Shown here in pieces: positions 5,984 through 9,017 of a stretch of DNA of 9,017 nucleotides. Made by a program: the position numbers and the translations under genes. Origin of the DNA: Streptococcaceae bacterium. GTDB taxonomy: Bacteria; Bacillota; Bacilli; Lactobacillales; Streptococcaceae. Below the pieces are notes generated by a model, which was not told where the DNA came from, did not search any database, and saw nothing but the letters and a program-made list of their open reading frames with translations. Position 1 is the stretch's first letter. Each line of letters starts with the position of its first letter. The DNA lies in the NCBI GenBank assembly GCA_031285105.1, contig JAITWV010000341.1, positions 1-9,017 of the forward strand, given 5' to 3'.

Positions 5984-8725
5984 ATGACTAAAAAGAAAAT
6001 TCAATATCTATTTTTAATGCTATTACTCCTTTCCTTATCTGTGTTTTTTGGTGAAATCTTAGTGAATGCTGATTTAACTGATACAGCACATGTCGTGGTG
6101 CATAAAAAAGATGCCACAGGGGCGATGAGTGCGAAAAAGGATTCAACTGGTAAACTTCTGCCACTCTTAGATTCTGCAGGGAATATTAATGTCACCGATG
6201 CGAATACAGGGGCAACACTCAATCCAAACGATGCCACATTATCCCCTGACTTACACACAATTGCGGGGTTAAAAGGAATTGATTATGTGGAATTTACGCT
6301 TTATGATATCACAGAATATTTTTATGCTACTTATAACCCTACCGCAGCAACTCTTGACGCAAAGTACCAACAAATGGTCACGGATTTAGGGAAAGTCAAT
6401 GCAACCAATCAAACAATTATTACGACGAATGGCAAACCTTTTGGTGGAACCCTTGGGGTAGGTAATACGGTTAATCCTGTCCTTACCCAATTTATTTCAG
6501 ATACGCCCACATTAGGACAACTATGGTTAGGACATGACCCCATTCACGGTATCGCACCATTCAAAAATGTGCCGATGTATAATGCGGTAATGTCTGCTTC
6601 AAAAGGGACACCCGTCTATGCAGTTTATGTTTTGGTTGAATCGGACATTTCTAAAGCAAGATTGCCCGATGTGCTATTTCCAACAGGATACAATGTCAAT
6701 TTAGCCGGGATGACGAATACATTCTTTGCTTTTCCTGTTTTGGATAATAGTGGAAATGAAGTGAAAGCAGTGCATTTGTATCCGAAAAACGTGACAGTAA
6801 ATCAGCCGATAAAAAATACCGTGCGTATCTATGGGCCATTGAACAATACCAATGTAGTATCTACCAGTCAGACCATTGATACAAGGAAATTAGATCATTA
6901 TAATCCCGTTGCAATAGGTGTTTCTAAGATGTGGGGGGCATTTGGACGTGATGAAATCGAAACTTTTTCAACAACAATTGGAGATAGAGCATTTACAGAG
7001 ATGATTGTGCCGATTTATGAATTAGGTTATATTGATATTTTGAACGTTTTTCCACCAGGTATTCGTTATGCTGGCTCGAATCAAGCCTATATTGTAGGAA
7101 CCCCTGAATCTGAATTAAATGGCCTACCTAATTTAGCAACGATTGGCTCAGGGAATCCTAATGGCCCTTCTACGCAAACAACGATTCAAAACTACTATTA
7201 TGGTACAGCTACAGTAGAGTATCCATTGGGGTCAGGAAATAAGTTTAGTTACGAAGCCCCTCCAGGTTCACAGAATTATTTCAACGCCCCTCAATATTGG
7301 AATGTCGTTGTACCAAGTTACGATAACAAAACTAGTGTGGGAGCTCCAGTGCCGACTTATGCCAATTTGATCACTTTTCTTCAAAATGATGCAGCAACTG
7401 CAAATCCCTTGTACCCACATTATTTGGAATCAATTATGACAGCAAATGCTTTAACAGGCGATCAATTGAATGATCCAAATCCTGAAACCGGTTATCAATT
7501 TCAATGGTTACGTTATTATATAAAAGACCCAAGATATCTTGGAGCAAACTTTGTGATTACCACTGATACCTGGTTAACAGGCGCGCCAAATAGTTGGGAT
7601 TCAACAATAAAAGAGTTCAACCCAAATGGTGTGAATCCAGATGCGCCAATTCACAGTCCTATGTTTGTTTCTTACGTGAAAGGATGGCAAAATAGTACAA
7701 ATTGGTGTTATGAGACAACAAATAATCCAGATGGCACGCCAAAACCCTATGATATTTATGCGGCTCGATTTTTCTACACTCCAGGTGATGAGTATGTATC
7801 AAATGGCTACCGATTTAGGAAAGTGGATGCAGATACTGGAAGAGGGGTCGCTGGTGCGCAATTCCAACTATATTATGGCGTACCAACAGCAGCTTCTTCC
7901 ACTTGGTACCCATTAGCAGTAAATAAGGTGAATCCAGCACCTAATGTTACTACTGGCATCACAACATCAAATGCTACACCAAACGCTGATCCCCAATTTC
8001 TATATTTTGACGGTAGAACTGTTTTGGGACTATATAATCCGCCTTCTCAAGCTACTTTATCAGGCTTGATTAACCAAGGGAGTTTTTACAAAGTATCTGG
8101 TTTAAAATATACTTCGACAGGTGTAGCGACACGACTAAATAATGCAGGAGTCAATACAACAACCATACAACCTTATGGCACAAGTACAGGTGTTGATCCA
8201 GGATTGATGACCACAGGTGCCGATGGACGATTTGTCATTTATGGTCTATCTAGCACTCAAAACTATTGGCCAGTTTCTCAAGGCGGGCTTTATCAACGGT
8301 CTAACTCAAATTCAGGGAACTACACGACAGGGCATACTTATTTCTTAGTCGAAAAAGTTGCAGCTCCTGGGTATGTATTAGATCCGACCCCAATTCCCTT
8401 TGTCGTAACGTGTGAGGCAACTGACAAAATCGCCTACGGAACACTCGACAACAGCAATGTCCAAAACCGCAGTGGCCCATTAAAAGGAACCATCCCGCCA
8501 CAAGAAGAAAGTCCTTATCAAATTGATAATGTCGTGGGGGATAACTATCACATGATTTACAATACGCATATCGGTGACCTTCCTTTAACAGGAGGCAAAG
8601 GCAAATCAATGGCTATCCTCACTGGAATACTAGGTATGCTTGGTATCATTCGCTTATGGATAAATAAGAAAAAAATCATCCATAAAAAACAGCCAGCCAA
8701 GCAAAAGGATATCGAAATCGAATAA
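5984..8725 (+). CDS. Second, larger major-pilin-like LPxTG protein
   Basis: 913 residues; AAGGAGGA stands seven bases before ATG 5984. The signal peptide is cleaved near VNA-D (27-30). It is a paralogue of the preceding pilin: HLYPKN with K268, CnaB-like last domain with K613 (RFRKVD), E790 in FLVEKVAAPGY and N860, and LPLTG (866-870) followed by a membrane span and a ~20-residue basic tail. The closest identity is around the E-box (FLVEK, YGTLDN). Between the YPK lysine and the CnaB lysine it has 345 residues against 227 in its paralogue; the extra is rich in Tyr, Trp, Pro and Asn. The last domain is also ~40 residues longer. Where the paralogue reads VGDVIKYTKTIVL this one reads IGDRAFTEMIVPI, so the middle-domain lysines are not conserved. 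It could be a second shaft protein, a co-polymerised subunit or an adhesive accessory pilin. Confidence 0.88.
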   Translation: MTKKKIQYLFLMLLLLSLSVFFGEILVNADLTDTAHVVVHKKDATGAMSAKKDSTGKLLPLLDSAGNINVTDANTGATLNPNDATLSPDLHTIAGLKGIDYVEFTLYDITEYFYATYNPTAATLDAKYQQMVTDLGKVNATNQTIITTNGKPFGGTLGVGNTVNPVLTQFISDTPTLGQLWLGHDPIHGIAPFKNVPMYNAVMSASKGTPVYAVYVLVESDISKARLPDVLFPTGYNVNLAGMTNTFFAFPVLDNSGNEVKAVHLYPKNVTVNQPIKNTVRIYGPLNNTNVVSTSQTIDTRKLDHYNPVAIGVSKMWGAFGRDEIETFSTTIGDRAFTEMIVPIYELGYIDILNVFPPGIRYAGSNQAYIVGTPESELNGLPNLATIGSGNPNGPSTQTTIQNYYYGTATVEYPLGSGNKFSYEAPPGSQNYFNAPQYWNVVVPSYDNKTSVGAPVPTYANLITFLQNDAATANPLYPHYLESIMTANALTGDQLNDPNPETGYQFQWLRYYIKDPRYLGANFVITTDTWLTGAPNSWDSTIKEFNPNGVNPDAPIHSPMFVSYVKGWQNSTNWCYETTNNPDGTPKPYDIYAARFFYTPGDEYVSNGYRFRKVDADTGRGVAGAQFQLYYGVPTAASSTWYPLAVNKVNPAPNVTTGITTSNATPNADPQFLYFDGRTVLGLYNPPSQATLSGLINQGSFYKVSGLKYTSTGVATRLNNAGVNTTTIQPYGTSTGVDPGLMTTGADGRFVIYGLSSTQNYWPVSQGGLYQRSNSNSGNYTTGHTYFLVEKVAAPGYVLDPTPIPFVVTCEATDKIAYGTLDNSNVQNRSGPLKGTIPPQEESPYQIDNVVGDNYHMIYNTHIGDLPLTGGKGKSMAILTGILGMLGIIRLWINKKKIIHKKQPAKQKDIEIE

Positions 8726-8744
8726 AGATGAAAGGAGTAAGCAA

Positions 8745-9017
8745 ATGAGCAATCAGAAATGGACACAAAAATTAGTACATTTTCTCATGATTATCGGGCT
8801 TGTTTTGACTCCTTTTCATGGTAGCATTCAAGCAATCTCAGACGAGCTTGAGGCAGAAAGTTCGCAAACGAGTAAAGATTCTCGAACGCAAGAAACACCG
8901 CTTGAAAACATAAGTGAAGAAGTAAAAGGGCAATTAAAAGAAATGGAAAATGTCGAAAATGTTTCCACTTTGCTTATGAGTGTACCAATGCCACCGCAAG
9001 AAACCATGCCGCCTTCA
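8745..9017 (+). CDS. Exported protein, partial, possible pilus-associated adhesin
   Basis: Only the first 91 codons are present; the frame is open to the window edge. AAAGGAG ends seven bases before ATG 8745, and the gap from the previous stop is 19 bases, so it belongs to the same operon. Residues 1-30 form a signal peptide (basic start, hydrophobic VHFLMIIGLVL, likely cleavage after SIQA). The mature start is acidic and rich in Ser, Glu and Thr, with a Met/Pro-rich stretch near the edge (SVPMPPQETMPPS). No folded domain is visible yet. In known pilus operons an exported protein beside the shaft pilins is often the large tip adhesin; that fits but cannot be shown here. Confidence 0.8.
   Translation, partial: MSNQKWTQKLVHFLMIIGLVLTPFHGSIQAISDELEAESSQTSKDSRTQETPLENISEEVKGQLKEMENVENVSTLLMSVPMPPQETMPPS

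Noticed and set aside
7710..7916. + strand ORF of 68 codons inside the second pilin
   Set aside because: Out of frame within a clearly coding region, no ribosome site.

Overview
The window looks like low-GC Lactobacillales DNA. An Enterococcus-like host is the best guess, inferred from strong AGGAGG-type ribosome sites, base composition and protein style; it is not proven. All convincing genes lie on the + strand. The theme is cell-surface assembly: two sortases, one small and two large LPxTG-type pilin-like proteins, and the start of another secreted protein. No rRNA, tRNA, CRISPR array or insertion sequence was seen.

Left part (1-458): no intact gene. The first ~80 bases are visibly more GC-rich than what follows. 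Bases 241-472 carry what looks like a decayed small membrane-protein gene, readable only if one frameshift and one stop codon are allowed. A TTGACA box lies inside three degenerate 9-bp repeats ahead of the first sortase.

Sortase-like gene (459-1421): a secreted or lipid-anchored protein with a long Ala/Gln/Glu coiled coil and a C-terminal sortase domain (GHN His, QTC Cys, but no Arg after the Cys). A clear intrinsic terminator follows, so it is its own transcription unit.

Pilus operon (about 1541 to the right edge): a class C sortase with a TTG start, a DPF lid and an unusual C-terminal extension resembling a CnaB/SpaA fold (1615-2883); a small LPRAG pilin (2880-3599, ATGA overlap); a first shaft-type pilin with YPK and E-box motifs and LPLTG (3592-5796, 8-base overlap); a 187-base gap that can fold into two RNA structures; a second, larger shaft-type paralogue (5984-8725); and the first 91 codons of another exported protein (8745 onward, cut by the window edge). 

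Working model (inference): the class C sortase joins the YPK lysine of one pilin to the LPLTG threonine of the next. The small LPRAG protein would serve as base or minor subunit, and the incomplete last gene may encode a tip or accessory adhesin. The folded gap between the two shaft-type pilins may set their expression ratio. The most unusual points are the sortase C with an apparently cytoplasmic CnaB-like tail, the structured pilin-pilin spacer, and the tandem shaft-pilin paralogues served by one visible pilus sortase.
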